A stretch of DNA of 64,000 bases from an uncultured Oscillospiraceae bacterium (GTDB lineage: Bacteria > Bacillota > Clostridia > Oscillospirales > Oscillospiraceae), in the NCBI GenBank assembly GCA_944385425.1, contig CALWXD010000055.1, positions 1-64,000 of the forward strand, read 5' to 3'. A program made the translations under genes and the position numbers. Position 1 is the stretch's first letter. Each line of letters starts with the position of its first letter. The notes beneath the pieces are model-generated. The model was not told the origin of the DNA. It was given only the letters and a program-made list of their open reading frames with translations, and searched no databases. Shown here piece by piece: positions 7,954 to 16,289 of the stretch.

Positions 7954-8583
7954 TCACCGCTTGCTGATGCGATAGCTCAGCGTTAGGAGGCTGTCGGCAA
8001 AGTGGACGCTCTCCACCTGGATGTCCGCGCTGTCGCTGCTGATTTCTTTGTTGGTAAAGTTCCAGAACCCCCGGACCCCCAGGGCCACCAGCCGGTTGGT
8101 GATGGGCTGGGCGGCGGACTGGGGGACGGTCAAAACCGCCACGTCCGGCAGGTGGTCGCGGCAGTAGGCGTCCAGCTCCTCCATGTCCCGTACCAGGACG
8201 CCGTTGACTGTGGTGCCCACCAGGCTGGGGGAGACGTCAAAGGCGGCGTCCAGGGAAAAGCCGATCTCCGCGAAATGGAAATTCTGCATGAGGGCGTGGC
8301 CCAGGTTGCCCACCCCCACAACAATGATGCTGTGCCGGTTCTCAATGCCCAGGATATGGCCGATCTCCGTCTGCAGCTCCTTGACGTTGTAGCCGTACCC
8401 CTGCTGGCCGAACTCGCCGAAGCAGCTGAGGTCCTGGCGGATCTGGGAGGCGGTGATGCCCATGCGGCTGCCCAGGGAGTTGGAGGAGATGCGGACGATC
8501 CCCTTGGCCTGCAGGTCGCCCAGGTACCGGTAGTACCGGGGGAGGCGGCGGATGACCGCCTCGGAAACATGTTGCTTTTTCAT
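7954..8583 (-). CDS. rex: Redox-sensing transcriptional repressor Rex
   Basis: 209-residue NAD(H)-sensing repressor. The N-terminal winged helix (VIRRLPRYYRYLGDL, GITASQIRQDLSCFGEFG) is followed by a Rossmann domain with the nucleotide-binding motif VVGVGNLGHAL, then VLTVPQSAAQ and the C-terminal swapped helix. Length and all signatures match Rex. It controls fermentation and redox genes in Gram-positive bacteria by sensing NADH/NAD+. A Rex-operator-like element overlaps its own promoter, suggesting autoregulation. The SLH-protein gene follows closely. Confidence 0.98.
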   Translation of the reverse strand: MKKQHVSEAVIRRLPRYYRYLGDLQAKGIVRISSNSLGSRMGITASQIRQDLSCFGEFGQQGYGYNVKELQTEIGHILGIENRHSIIVVGVGNLGHALMQNFHFAEIGFSLDAAFDVSPSLVGTTVNGVLVRDMEELDAYCRDHLPDVAVLTVPQSAAQPITNRLVALGVRGFWNFTNKEISSDSADIQVESVHFADSLLTLSYRISKR

Positions 8584-8701
8584 GGGTTCCTCCTATCTGC
8601 CGCCGTCTCCCGGCCCCGCGCCCCGCCCCGGGAAAGGGCGGCGGACGGCGCGTCCCGCCGGCGGAGGCGGGGGAGACGCCGCTGGCGCGGCACGGCAAGA
8701 A

Positions 8702-8720
8702 TATGATAGCAAATATCATA
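8702..8720. repeat. 7-5-7 inverted repeat over the rex -10 element
   Basis: TATGATA-GCAAA-TATCATA is a perfect inverted repeat whose right arm contains the -10 of the rex promoter. It could be a second operator. Confidence 0.4.
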
Positions 8721-8755
8721 CACGAAACGGAGGGAGTTGTCAATTTTTTTAACAA
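8715..8755 (-). promoter_or_regulatory. rex promoter with an overlapping Rex-like operator
   Basis: On the minus strand TTGACA (8738-8743) and TATGAT (8715-8720) are 17 bp apart. The sequence TTGTCAATTTTTTTAACAA (8737-8755) overlaps the -35 element. It resembles the Rex operator TTGTTAA-N4-TTAACAA but has one mismatch and a spacer of five rather than four, so it is a candidate autoregulatory site only. Confidence 0.55.
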
Positions 8756-8834
8756 TCTTTTTTTGTGATGAACAAACAATTTTTTATAGCGGCGGACCTA
8801 AGACAAAAATTTTGCCTTAAGTCAAAAATTTTCC

Positions 8835-8863
8835 TTTACAAATGGAGGAAGATGCGCTATACT
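8835..8863 (+). promoter_or_regulatory. Promoter of tRNA-Arg
   Basis: TTTACA (8835-8840) and TATACT (8858-8863) are exactly 17 bp apart, with the tRNA starting 19 bp after the -10. Just upstream are two copies of a 15-base AT-rich motif (8799-8813 and 8818-8832, TAAG[A/T]CAAAAATTTT) 19 bp apart, which may act as an UP element. Confidence 0.75.
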
Positions 8864-8881
8864 AACTCTTGCCGTTTCCAT

Positions 8882-8958
8882 GCGCCCGTAGCTCAGTTGG
8901 ATAGAGTGACAGACTCCGACTCTGTAGGTCGCACGTTCGAATCGTGTCGGGCGTACCA
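8882..8958 (+). tRNA. tRNA-Arg (anticodon CCG)
   Basis: A complete cloverleaf can be folded: acceptor GCGCCCG with CGGGCGT (one G-U), D stem GCTC/GAGT, anticodon stem ACAGA/TCTGT around loop CTCCGAC (anticodon CCG, reading CGG), and T arm with TTCGAAT. The 3' CCA is encoded. It is followed at once by a terminator. Confidence 0.95.
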
Positions 8959-8960
8959 AA

Positions 8961-8997
8961 ACAAAAGGACATCCTTACGGATGTCCTTTTGTTTTTG
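8961..8997 (+). terminator. Intrinsic terminator of tRNA-Arg
   Basis: A perfect 14-bp stem (8961-8974 with 8979-8992) and four-base loop is followed by a T run. The next 230 bases (8998-9227) show no gene or clear signal. Confidence 0.9.
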
Positions 8998-9227
8998 GTT
9001 CCGGAGCCACCCTTCGGCATTTCAACGCTCGAGGCCGGCAAAGCAGTCCCGTCTCCGCGCTGCGTGCCGCTCTGCGGGCGGCTGCGCTCCGAAACGCCGT
9101 TCGGTGTGCCTTTTGCGGCCGCCGAGGGGAAATCCAGATGCGCAGAAGGGGACTGCGCGCAGAACAGGTAAAAATGGAGGCCGGCTACTGTGGCGGATGG
9201 GGCGCAGAGGGGCGTTGGGCCCCGGCG

Positions 9228-9683
9228 CTACTCCCGGATGATATGCTCTGTCGCCACAAGGATCTTGTAGACGGCGTGGAGAATGGCCATCATGCACATC
9301 ATGCCCCCGGCGATGGCCGCCGCCAGCAGCAGCGTGTCCGTCCCCTGGGCGCTGAACTCCGCCCAGCGGCTCTCCACGGCGTAGCGCATGGTGGTGTACA
9401 GCGAGCCGCCGGGGATGAGGGGGATGGAGGCGGAGACCAGGAACACCGTGGCCGGGGTTTTCCGCAGACGGGCCATGATCTCGGCGTAGAGGGTGAGCAC
9501 CAGGGAGGCCAGGAAAAACCGGGGCACATCCCACTCCAGCCACAGGCCGGACAGGAGGTAGACCCCCCAGGCCAGCACGCCCCCCAGCCCCGCCAGCAGC
9601 AGCTTGCCCCGGCGGACGTTGAACAGCAGGCTGAACCCCACCGAGCCGGTGAAGGCGGTAACCAGTTGGATCGCGTATTCCAT
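9228..9683 (-). CDS. Threonine/serine exporter, C-terminal-type small subunit (YjjB/ThrE_2)
   Basis: 151-residue membrane protein with four to five predicted helices, including RFFLASLVLTLYAEIMARLRKTPATVF and SIPLIPGGSLYTTMRYAV, the proline/glycine signature of the ThrE_2 half-exporter. In many bacteria ThrE is split into this small subunit and a larger one; here the larger partner ends one base before this gene starts. The ATG at 9683 has GGAGG upstream. The transported substrate is inferred from the family and could be another small metabolite. Confidence 0.88.
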   Translation of the reverse strand: MEYAIQLVTAFTGSVGFSLLFNVRRGKLLLAGLGGVLAWGVYLLSGLWLEWDVPRFFLASLVLTLYAEIMARLRKTPATVFLVSASIPLIPGGSLYTTMRYAVESRWAEFSAQGTDTLLLAAAIAGGMMCMMAILHAVYKILVATEHIIRE

Positions 9684-9684
9684 C

Positions 9685-10464
9685 TCAGCCTCCAATCTGT
9701 CCGGCGATGACAAAGCCGAACGCGATGATCACAGCCACCAAAAGCGCCTCCAGGAACCGCAGGAGGCCGGAGATGGTGTCGCCGTTAAAGAGGTCCCGCA
9801 GGGAGTTGGTCAGCTTGATGCCGGGGATCAGCAGCATGACGTTGCCGATGCTGATCATGTCAACGGAGTCTCCAAAGCCGAGGCGGACGGACACATAGGC
9901 CAGAAGGCCGCCCACGCCGGCGCAGACCAGGGCGCTGAGGATGCTGTTGAGGTCCATCCACCGCACGGCGGCGTCCACAAAGCGCAGCGCCGCGCCGATG
10001 CAGGCGGAGGCCAGGGCGTCCCAGCCGCTGCCGCCGAAGAAGAGGGCGAAGGAGGCGGAGATCAAAGCGTAGATCATCACCTGCTGGAAAAAGGTGTACC
10101 GGGGGCCGGCGGCGATGCCGTCCAGCTCGGCCTGGACCTGGGTGAGGGGCAGGTGCTCCGCCACGATCCGGCGGGAGAGGCTGTTGAGCTGCTCCAGCCG
10201 GTCCAGGTCGTTTTCCAGGGTAGAGATCCGCCTTGTCTGGGTCACGGTGCCAAAACCCTGGCCGTAGATGGTGACCACGATGGAGGAGGTGATGGTAAAG
10301 ACGTCCACCTGCACCGCGCCGTAGGACTTGCAGATGCGGCGGATGCTGTCCTCCACCCGGCTGACCTCCGCGCCGGAGCAGAGCATCCGCTCGCCGATGG
10401 TCAGCGCCAGGTAGAGGTAGCGGTTGGCGTAGCGGACGGCGCTGGGATTGGATTGTTCACACAT
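9685..10464 (-). CDS. Threonine/serine exporter, N-terminal-type large subunit (YjjP/ThrE_1)
   Basis: 259-residue partner of the downstream small subunit. The N-terminal cytoplasmic part has the family signature GERMLCSGAEVSRVEDSI and the conserved core through VDVFTITSSIVV; the C-terminal half has about five membrane helices including ISIGNVMLLIPGIKLTNSLRDL. AGGAG lies seven bases before the ATG at 10464. The two genes abut (stop and next ATG one base apart), consistent with a two-part exporter. Confidence 0.88.
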   Translation of the reverse strand: MCEQSNPSAVRYANRYLYLALTIGERMLCSGAEVSRVEDSIRRICKSYGAVQVDVFTITSSIVVTIYGQGFGTVTQTRRISTLENDLDRLEQLNSLSRRIVAEHLPLTQVQAELDGIAAGPRYTFFQQVMIYALISASFALFFGGSGWDALASACIGAALRFVDAAVRWMDLNSILSALVCAGVGGLLAYVSVRLGFGDSVDMISIGNVMLLIPGIKLTNSLRDLFNGDTISGLLRFLEALLVAVIIAFGFVIAGQIGG

Positions 10465-10575
10465 AGAGAGGCTCCTACTTAATAAAAAGGGATGGGAGAG
10501 GGCGGGGCCGCCCGGAGGCGGCCTTCCTTTCCGGCGGGGAAAGCCCCCGCCCCCGCCAGGCGGGGCGCGAAGGCC

Positions 10576-10607
10576 AAAACAAAAGGCAACTGCGCAAACA
10601 GTTGCCT
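10576..10607 (-). terminator. Terminator-like hairpin downstream of the minus-strand tRNAs
   Basis: A 9-bp stem (10584-10592 with 10599-10607) is followed on the minus strand by a U-rich tract (AAAACAAAA at 10576-10584 on plus). It may be a second terminator for the tRNA transcript. The rest of the 10465-10711 gap is GC-rich with no gene seen. Confidence 0.55.
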
Positions 10608-10711
10608 ATTCTTTAGGCCCGGGCAGAGCCAGCCGGCAAAACCAAAGCCCGGCGCGGCGGGCCCGGCCCGCGGGGGGCGCCGCGGCAGAAGGGAGGGGCG
10701 GTGCGTTTTCA

Positions 10712-10753
10712 GAAAAAAAGCCGCTGCGAACGATATACCGTCCGCAGCGGCTT
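10712..10753 (-). terminator. Intrinsic terminator of tRNA-Leu
   Basis: An 11-bp stem (AAGCCGCTGCG with CGCAGCGGCTT, arms 10718-10728 and 10743-10753) with an A run at 10713-10719 gives a strong U tract on the minus strand immediately after the tRNA. Confidence 0.9.
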
Positions 10754-10840
10754 GGTGCGCGAGGCGGGACTTGAACCCGCACGTCCGTATTGGACACTAG
10801 AACCTGAATCTAGCGAGTCTGCCAATTCCACCACTCGCGC
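10753..10840 (-). tRNA. tRNA-Leu (anticodon CAG)
   Basis: An 88-base class II tRNA read on the minus strand: acceptor GCGCGAG/CTCGCGC, anticodon stem CTAGA/TCTAG around TTCAGGT (anticodon CAG, reading CUG), a long variable arm, T loop TTCAAGT, discriminator A and encoded CCA. Confidence 0.95.
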
Positions 10841-10852
10841 AGATAAAAGGGA

Positions 10853-10892
10853 TTCTGGAAGGGAAGAATCCCTGGACTCTTCCCTTCCAGAA
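10853..10892 (-). repeat. 15-bp perfect inverted repeat between tRNA-Gln and tRNA-Leu
   Basis: Arms 10853-10867 and 10878-10892 are exact complements with a 10-base loop. On the minus strand the hairpin is followed by a short U-rich stretch, so it may partly terminate after tRNA-Gln or act as a processing signal between the two tRNAs. Confidence 0.65.
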
Positions 10893-10893
10893 A

Positions 10894-10967
10894 TGGCAGC
10901 GGGTGAAGGATTCGAACCCTCACATACGGAGTCAGAGTCCGCTGTGCTACCTTTACACAAACCCGCT
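10894..10967 (-). tRNA. tRNA-Gln (anticodon CTG)
   Basis: A 74-base cloverleaf on the minus strand: acceptor AGCGGGT/ACCCGCT, D stem GTGT/GCAC, anticodon stem GCGGA/TCCGT around CTCTGAC (anticodon CTG, reading CAG), T arm with TTCGAAT, discriminator G and encoded CCA. Confidence 0.95.
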
Positions 10968-10989
10968 GTACACATAGCGAACAGTCATT

Positions 10990-11017
10990 ATTATACAAAT
11001 TTTTTCCGGTTTGTCAA
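10990..11017 (-). promoter_or_regulatory. Strong promoter for tRNA-Gln/tRNA-Leu
   Basis: On the minus strand a perfect TTGACA (11012-11017) and a perfect TATAAT (10990-10995) are 16 bp apart, about 23 bp upstream of tRNA-Gln. Confidence 0.85.
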
Positions 11018-11132
11018 GAGGAATTTTTGATTTTCTCAAAAAATTTTGGGGCGCCCCGGCGCGTTCCCCGCTTTACCCCGGCGCGGCCTTGTGGTATACT
11101 AAAACCAACCATTTTCGGAAGGAGGGATCTCC

Positions 11133-11738
11133 ATGCAGCGGAGGATCATCACAGTGGGCCGGGAGTGCGGCAGCGGCGGGCATACCATCGCCAAGCTGAC
11201 GGCGGAAAAACTGGGCGTCTCCTTTTATGATAAGGAGATTGTGGAGATGGTCGCGGCAAAGACCAAGCTTTCCCCGGACTTTATTGCCGCCAATGGGGAA
11301 TATTTCCAAAACGGGTCCCTGGGGCATATTTTCGGCTATGGCGGCCGGTTTTCCGCCACCATGCACACCCAGAGCGCCCTGCAGGACCAGATGCAGTTTG
11401 TCCAGTCCGAGCTGATCCGGGAGATCGCGGAGAAGGAGCCCTGCGTCATTGTGGGCCGGTGCGCCGACTATATCCTGCGGGAGCGGGGGGACGTGCTCAA
11501 CGTGTTCATCCACTCGGATATGCCCTACAAGGTGGAGCGCTCCGTCCGGGAGCACGGCCTGGAGGAGAAGGACGCCGCCGCCATCCTCGCCAAGCGGGAC
11601 AAGGCCAGGGCGCAGCACTACCGGTTTTACACTGCCCAGAGCTGGGGCGATATGAAAAACTACCATCTGGCGCTGGACAGCGGCGCGCTGGGGGTAGAGG
11701 CCTGCGTGGAGCTGATCTGCCGGGCCTTTGCGCTGTAG
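11133..11738 (+). CDS. Cytidylate kinase-like family protein
   Basis: 201-residue P-loop kinase-like protein. The nucleotide-binding loop is GRECGSGGHTIAK at residues 9-21, followed by LGVSFYDKEIVEMVA, CVIVGRCADYIL and NVFIHSDMPYKVERSV, the pattern of the uncharacterised cytidylate-kinase-like family common in Clostridia rather than of the housekeeping Cmk. GGAGGG lies upstream of the ATG and an extended -10 (TGGTATACT) about 40 bp upstream. The substrate is unknown. A GC-rich imperfect hairpin and a tandem AGCACCAT pair lie between it and the next gene. Confidence 0.85.
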   Translation: MQRRIITVGRECGSGGHTIAKLTAEKLGVSFYDKEIVEMVAAKTKLSPDFIAANGEYFQNGSLGHIFGYGGRFSATMHTQSALQDQMQFVQSELIREIAEKEPCVIVGRCADYILRERGDVLNVFIHSDMPYKVERSVREHGLEEKDAAAILAKRDKARAQHYRFYTAQSWGDMKNYHLALDSGALGVEACVELICRAFAL

Positions 11739-11831
11739 CGCCGGCGCGGATCGCGGGAGGACCGGCGTCCCCGCCCTGCGGCGGGGGACGCCGCAGCACC
11801 ATAGCACCATAGAAACAAAGGAGGACACCCC

Positions 11832-13451
11832 TTGGACAAGATCTATGTGACAGGACACCGCAACCCGGACACGGATTCCATCGTCTCCGCCATGGCCTAC
11901 GCCGCCCTGCGCAACGCCGTGGGGGACCGGGAGTATGTGGCCGCCCGGCTGGGCCACCTCAGCGACGAGACCCGGGCCATCCTCAAGCGCTTTGGCTTTG
12001 AGCCGCCGGTCTATATCACCAACATGCGCACCCAGGTCCAGGACCTGGAGTTTGACGTGCCCCCCATTTTGAACCAGGCCGTCACGGTGAACCGGGCCTG
12101 GTCGGCCATGGATGAGGAGAAACACATCGCCGCCGTGCCCATCGCCGACGACGACGGGCATCTGGTGGGCATGCTGACGTCGGGGGACGTGGCGGAGTAC
12201 GACATGCGGACCATCTCCGACCCCATGCTGCAGGACGTGCCCATCTTCAATATCATCAGCGTCCTGGAGGGGGAGCTCCTCAACGAGACCAAGGAGGTGG
12301 TCAACACCATCTCCGGGCGGGTGGTGATCGCCCTGCCCTGCGGCCTGGACGAGCTGCCCTTCAAAAGTAAGGAGACCGTCCTCATCTGCGGCCGCCAGCC
12401 GGAGGTGCTGCGGGCGGCGGTGGAGGCGGGGGTGCGGTGCGTCATCCTCTGCCAGGCGGAGCTTCCCGAGGAGATCCGCCGCATGGACAGCAGCACCTGC
12501 ATCATCTCCACCCCCTTTGACACCTACCGGGCCGTCCGTCTGCTGTTCCAGTCCATCCCCGCCGGCTGCGTCTGCCGCCGGGAAAACCTGGAGTATTTCT
12601 ACCTGGACGACTATATTGACGACGTGCGGGAGGTGGTCCTCCAGAGCCGCTACCGCAGCTACCCCATCCTGGACCGGGAGACCAGCAAGGTGGTGGGGAC
12701 CCTGTCCCGGTTCCACCTCATCCGGCCCAAGCGGAAACGGGTGGTGCTGGTGGACCACAACGAGGCGGCCCAGTCGGTGCCTGGCCTGGAGCAGACGGAC
12801 ATTGTGGCCATCATCGACCACCATCGCCTGGCGGACATCCAGACGTCAAACCCCATCTACTTCCGCAACGAGCCGGTGGGCAGCACCACCACCATCGTGG
12901 CCGGCATGTTCCAGGAGCGGGGCATGATGCCCTCCAAGAAGCTGGCGGGGCTCATGGCGGCGGCCATCGTCTCGGACACGGTGATGTTCAAATCCCCCAC
13001 CTGCACGCCGAGGGACCGGAACATGGCCCAGCGCCTTGCCAGCCTCGCCGACCTCTCCCTGGACCAGCTGGGGCGGGAGATCTTCGAGGCCTCCGCCCCG
13101 GAGGACCAGCCGGTGGAAAAGCTGCTGTTTACGGATTTCAAGGAGTTCCACATCGCGGGGCACGACTTTGGCATCAGCCAGATCACCTGCATCGACTCCG
13201 ACCGCCACCTCCAGCGCAAGGAGGAGTTCCTGGACCTCATGCGCAAGACCATGGAGGAGCACCACTACTGCCTCATGATCCTCATGCTCACCGATGTGCT
13301 CAAAGAGGGGTCCATGCTCCTCTACCTGGGGGACGAGGAGCTGGCGGAGCAGGCCTTCCATGTGAAGATCAAGGACAACCAGATTTTCCTGCCCAGGGTC
13401 ATGAGCCGGAAGAAGCAGGTGGTCCCCATGCTCTCCGCCCTGTGGGGCTGA
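11832..13451 (+). CDS. Manganese-dependent inorganic pyrophosphatase with CBS and DRTGG regulatory domains
   Basis: 539-residue family II pyrophosphatase. The N-terminal DHH-type motifs are GHRNPDTDS (residues 8-16) and, after the insert, VVLVDHNE and IIDHHRLAD; the C-terminal DHHA2 domain follows. Between the first and later catalytic motifs lie two CBS halves flanking a DRTGG domain (about residues 70-305), the known adenine-nucleotide-regulated arrangement. The start is TTG at 11832, supported by AAGGAGG seven bases upstream and the conserved N-terminus. It hydrolyses pyrophosphate, pulling biosynthetic reactions forward. deoC follows 19 bp later. Confidence 0.95.
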   Translation: MDKIYVTGHRNPDTDSIVSAMAYAALRNAVGDREYVAARLGHLSDETRAILKRFGFEPPVYITNMRTQVQDLEFDVPPILNQAVTVNRAWSAMDEEKHIAAVPIADDDGHLVGMLTSGDVAEYDMRTISDPMLQDVPIFNIISVLEGELLNETKEVVNTISGRVVIALPCGLDELPFKSKETVLICGRQPEVLRAAVEAGVRCVILCQAELPEEIRRMDSSTCIISTPFDTYRAVRLLFQSIPAGCVCRRENLEYFYLDDYIDDVREVVLQSRYRSYPILDRETSKVVGTLSRFHLIRPKRKRVVLVDHNEAAQSVPGLEQTDIVAIIDHHRLADIQTSNPIYFRNEPVGSTTTIVAGMFQERGMMPSKKLAGLMAAAIVSDTVMFKSPTCTPRDRNMAQRLASLADLSLDQLGREIFEASAPEDQPVEKLLFTDFKEFHIAGHDFGISQITCIDSDRHLQRKEEFLDLMRKTMEEHHYCLMILMLTDVLKEGSMLLYLGDEELAEQAFHVKIKDNQIFLPRVMSRKKQVVPMLSALWG

Positions 13452-13470
13452 GTGCGGGAAGGAGAGAGGG

Positions 13471-14133
13471 ATGGAGACAAGGGAGATTTTATCCAGGGTG
13501 GACCACACCCTGCTGCGGCAGGACGCGGGATGGGGGGAGATCCGGCAGGTTTTGGACGACGCCATGGCCTACGGCTGCGCCAGCGCCTGCATCCCGCCGT
13601 CCTATGTGCCGGAGGCGGCGGCGTACGCGGCGGGCCGCCTCCCCATCTGCACCGTGATCGGTTTCCCCAACGGCTACGCCACCACGGCGGCCAAATGCTT
13701 TGAGGCGGAGGACGCGGTGAAAAACGGGGCCGATGAGCTGGACATGGTCATCCACCTGGGCTTGGTGAAGGACCGGCGGTGGGACTGCCTGCTGGAGGAG
13801 ATCCGGCAGGTGAAGGCCGCCTGCGGCAGGCGGGTTTTGAAGGTGATCGTGGAGACCTGCCTTCTCACGGAGGAGGAGAAGGTCCGCCTGTGCGGCGTCG
13901 TGTCCGACTCCGGGGCAGACTTCATCAAGACCTCCACCGGCTTTGCCGGCGGCGGGGCCACACCGGAGGACGTGGCCCTCTTTGCCGCCCATGTGGCGCC
14001 CCACTTGAAGATCAAGGCCGCCGGCGGCATCCGCAGCCTCGCCGACGCGGAGGCGCTCCTGGCCCTGGGGGCCAGCCGCCTGGGGACCTCCCGGGTGGTG
14101 CAGGCGGTGAAGGCGCTGGAACGCCGCGGCTGA
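13471..14133 (+). CDS. deoC: Deoxyribose-phosphate aldolase
   Basis: 220-residue class I aldolase that cleaves 2-deoxyribose-5-phosphate to acetaldehyde and glyceraldehyde-3-phosphate in deoxynucleoside breakdown. The Schiff-base lysine is in FIKTSTGF (about residue 153) and the partner lysine in KIKAAGGIR. Other hallmarks are [14 protein letters not shown] and KVIVETCLL. It follows the pyrophosphatase by 19 bp and ends in a strong terminator. Confidence 0.97.
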   Translation: METREILSRVDHTLLRQDAGWGEIRQVLDDAMAYGCASACIPPSYVPEAAAYAAGRLPICTVIGFPNGYATTAAKCFEAEDAVKNGADELDMVIHLGLVKDRRWDCLLEEIRQVKAACGRRVLKVIVETCLLTEEEKVRLCGVVSDSGADFIKTSTGFAGGGATPEDVALFAAHVAPHLKIKAAGGIRSLADAEALLALGASRLGTSRVVQAVKALERRG

Positions 14134-14150
14134 AGGCGGGAAATAAAAGG

Positions 14151-14191
14151 GGATGCCCCCGGCACACATCGGTGTGCCGGGGGCATCCTTT
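14151..14191 (+). terminator. Intrinsic terminator after deoC
   Basis: A perfect 17-bp stem (14151-14167 with 14172-14188), tetraloop ATCG, then TTT. The A-rich flank on the left means it could also stop transcription from the convergent P-loop gene. Confidence 0.88.
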
Positions 14192-14252
14192 GTCTCATCT
14201 GCGATTGAAAGCGCCGCGGGGGCGGGGGATGGAGGGCCTGGCCGCGGCCCAG

Positions 14253-14801
14253 CTATGGCCGCAGGAGGAAGGCCCCTTCCGCGAGACCCTGCCGGACGCG
14301 GGAGACGGTCTCCTCCGCGGAGAGGTCCGTCGTCTCCAGCCCGTGGCCGCAGTAGGGCCCCAGGTGCTGGAACGGCTCCCACATGGCATCCACCAGCTCC
14401 CGGTTGGCTGCGGCGCCCAGCTTGGCGCGGCCCAGGGCACGGCGCAGGGTCTCCCTGCGGCTGGCCTGCAGGACGATGTAGTGTACCGCAAAGCCGTCCC
14501 CCGCCAGCCGCAGCCACGGCCCCAGGAACCAGGGGCCGACGATGCCGTCCACCACCACGTCGTAGCCCCCCTGGGCAAAGCGCCTGGCCGCGGCCAGGAA
14601 GGCCTCGATCACCACCAGGTTCTGCCCGTGGGACTGGGGCAGGTGGGGCGGGATGGCGCCCTTTGCGAGGCAGTGGTAGAAGTCGTCTGTGTGGAGATGG
14701 ACGGATTTTGCAAACGCGCTCCCCGCCGCCACCTGGGCGGAGACGGTGGTCTTCCCGGTCCCGGGCGCGCCGGTGATAAGGACAATCCTTCCCTCTTCCA
14801 T
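14253..14801 (-). CDS. P-loop kinase-like/AAA family protein (substrate unknown)
   Basis: 182-residue protein with Walker A GAPGTGKTT at residues 11-19, then a Zeta/AAA_33-type kinase pattern: HTDDFYHCL, DVVVDGIVGPWFL and YIVLQASRRETLRRALGRAK. Such proteins phosphorylate small molecules or RNA/drug substrates; nothing in the context says which. GGGAGAG is seven bases before the ATG. The gene stands between convergent deoC and the downstream nhaC-type antiporter on the same strand. Confidence 0.75.
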   Translation of the reverse strand: MEEGRIVLITGAPGTGKTTVSAQVAAGSAFAKSVHLHTDDFYHCLAKGAIPPHLPQSHGQNLVVIEAFLAAARRFAQGGYDVVVDGIVGPWFLGPWLRLAGDGFAVHYIVLQASRRETLRRALGRAKLGAAANRELVDAMWEPFQHLGPYCGHGLETTDLSAEETVSRVRQGLAEGAFLLRP

Positions 14802-14835
14802 CGCGCAGCTCTCCCTTCCGTCCCTGGCGGCGGGG

Positions 14836-16131
14836 CTACCGCGCCCGCCCTTTCCGGCTGGGCACCAGGAAGATGAACACCAGGGAGCTGACCAGCAGCA
14901 GGTAGGGGTAGATGAGGTAGGGCATCACGTCAAAGGTGGACACCGCGTGCCCCAGCTCCACAGCCGTGGAGACCGCCACCAGCATCTGGGCGCCGTAGGG
15001 GATCACGCCCTGGAAGATGCAGGAGAAGGTGTCCAGGATGGAGGCGGTCTTGCTGGGGGAGACGCCGTACTCCCGGCTCATCTCCTTGGCGATGGGGTTT
15101 GCCATGACGATGGCCACCGTATTGTTGGCGGTGGCGATGTCCATGGTCCCCACCAAAAGGCCCATGCCCAGCTGGCCCCCCTTCTGCCCCTTGAAGATCC
15201 GGCGGATGAAGGCCAGCAGCGCCTCAAACCCACCGTAGACCCGGATGAGGGCGCACATGGCGGAGACCAGGACGGCCACCATGCTGGTCTCGAACATCCC
15301 GGCCGCGCCGCTGCCCATGCTGCTTAAAAGGTTCTCCGGGGCGATGCCGCCTGTGGCCAGCATGATGACCGCGCCGGAGACGATCCCCACCAGCAGCACC
15401 ACAAACACATTGATGCCCGCGATGCCGCCGATGAGCACCAGCAGGTAGGGGATGATCTGCACCAGGTGGTAGGGCTCGGTGATGGCGCCGCTGAGCTCTA
15501 CCCGGAAGCTGAGCAGCAAAATCAGCCCCAGGGACACCAGCGCCGCGGGCAGGGCGATGGCGAAGTTTTCCTTGAACTTGTCCTTCATGGGGACGCCCTG
15601 GCCGTTGCAGGCGGCGATGGTGGTGTCGGAGATGAAGGACAGGTTGTCGCCGAACATGGCCCCGCCCACGATGGAGCCCACGCACATGGGGACGCCGAAC
15701 CCCGACGCCTCCGCCGCCGCCACGGCGATGGGGGTGAGGAGTGTGATGGTGCCCACGCTGGTGCCCATGGCGGTGGAGACAAAGCAGGCCACCACAAACA
15801 GCACCGCCACGGCGAACCGGGCCGGGATCACGGACAGCATGAAATAGGCCACGCTCTCTGCGCTGCTGCGGCCCGCCACGCCCACAAAGGCCCCAGCGGC
15901 CAGGAAGATCAGCAGCATGGTGAGGATATTCTTGTCCCCCACCCCCTTGGCCATGACCTCCAGCTTGTCGTCAAAGGACAGGGCGCGGTTCTGCAGGCAC
16001 GCCACCAGGATCGCCGCCAGAAAGACGATGGTGATGGGCACGCCGGAAAAGCCCAGGGCGATGCCCAGCCCCAGGTACAGCACCAGGAACACGCCGATGG
16101 GCAGCAGCGCGATAGGATTGCCCTTTTTCAT
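14836..16131 (-). CDS. NhaC-family Na+/H+ antiporter-like permease
   Basis: 431-residue membrane protein with about 11-12 helices. Family hallmarks include SVIPARFAVAVLFVVACFVSTAMGTSVGTI and GGAMFGDNLSFISDTTIAA, as in NhaC antiporters and related malate/lactate exchangers. The ATG at 16131 is chosen for its Shine-Dalgarno (GGGAGG five bases upstream) and typical N-terminus (MKKGNPIALLPIG). The gene has its own promoter, with paired operator-like palindromes and a structured leader. The exchanged ion or solute is not determined. Confidence 0.9.
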   Translation of the reverse strand: MKKGNPIALLPIGVFLVLYLGLGIALGFSGVPITIVFLAAILVACLQNRALSFDDKLEVMAKGVGDKNILTMLLIFLAAGAFVGVAGRSSAESVAYFMLSVIPARFAVAVLFVVACFVSTAMGTSVGTITLLTPIAVAAAEASGFGVPMCVGSIVGGAMFGDNLSFISDTTIAACNGQGVPMKDKFKENFAIALPAALVSLGLILLLSFRVELSGAITEPYHLVQIIPYLLVLIGGIAGINVFVVLLVGIVSGAVIMLATGGIAPENLLSSMGSGAAGMFETSMVAVLVSAMCALIRVYGGFEALLAFIRRIFKGQKGGQLGMGLLVGTMDIATANNTVAIVMANPIAKEMSREYGVSPSKTASILDTFSCIFQGVIPYGAQMLVAVSTAVELGHAVSTFDVMPYLIYPYLLLVSSLVFIFLVPSRKGRAR

Positions 16132-16165
16132 AAAAACCTCCCTCGATCTTGCCGCGCACAGAAGG

Positions 16166-16184
16166 AAAAAGCCCCCGTGGGGGC
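16166..16184 (-). terminator. Terminator-like hairpin within the nhaC leader
   Basis: On the minus strand GCCCCC-AC-GGGGGC is followed by UUUUU (A5 at 16166-16170), 35 bp upstream of the nhaC start codon and downstream of the promoter at 16290-16318. It may attenuate transcription into nhaC, or simply stop read-through from the PTS gene. Confidence 0.5.
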
Positions 16185-16236
16185 GGTTTCCGGCGGGCTT
16201 GCCGTTTTGAGCCGGCGAACGGCGCGCCGATTTCCC

Positions 16237-16258
16237 GGCAGCGCGGCGCCGCGCTGCC
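16237..16258. repeat. 22-bp perfect palindrome in the nhaC leader
   Basis: The self-complementary stretch centred on GGCGCC lies inside the transcribed leader of nhaC and would form a stable hairpin upstream of the terminator-like stem. Confidence 0.5.
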
Positions 16259-16289
16259 TCCCAACACACAGGCGGGATATACCGACAGC

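Noticed and set aside
8882..8958. tRNA-Arg as an attachment site of an integrated element
   Set aside because: No integrase and no repeated tRNA end were seen nearby.
11073..12824. A 583-codon open frame antisense to the kinase-like and pyrophosphatase genes
   Set aside because: It spans two clear genes and an intergenic region and has no recognisable protein features.
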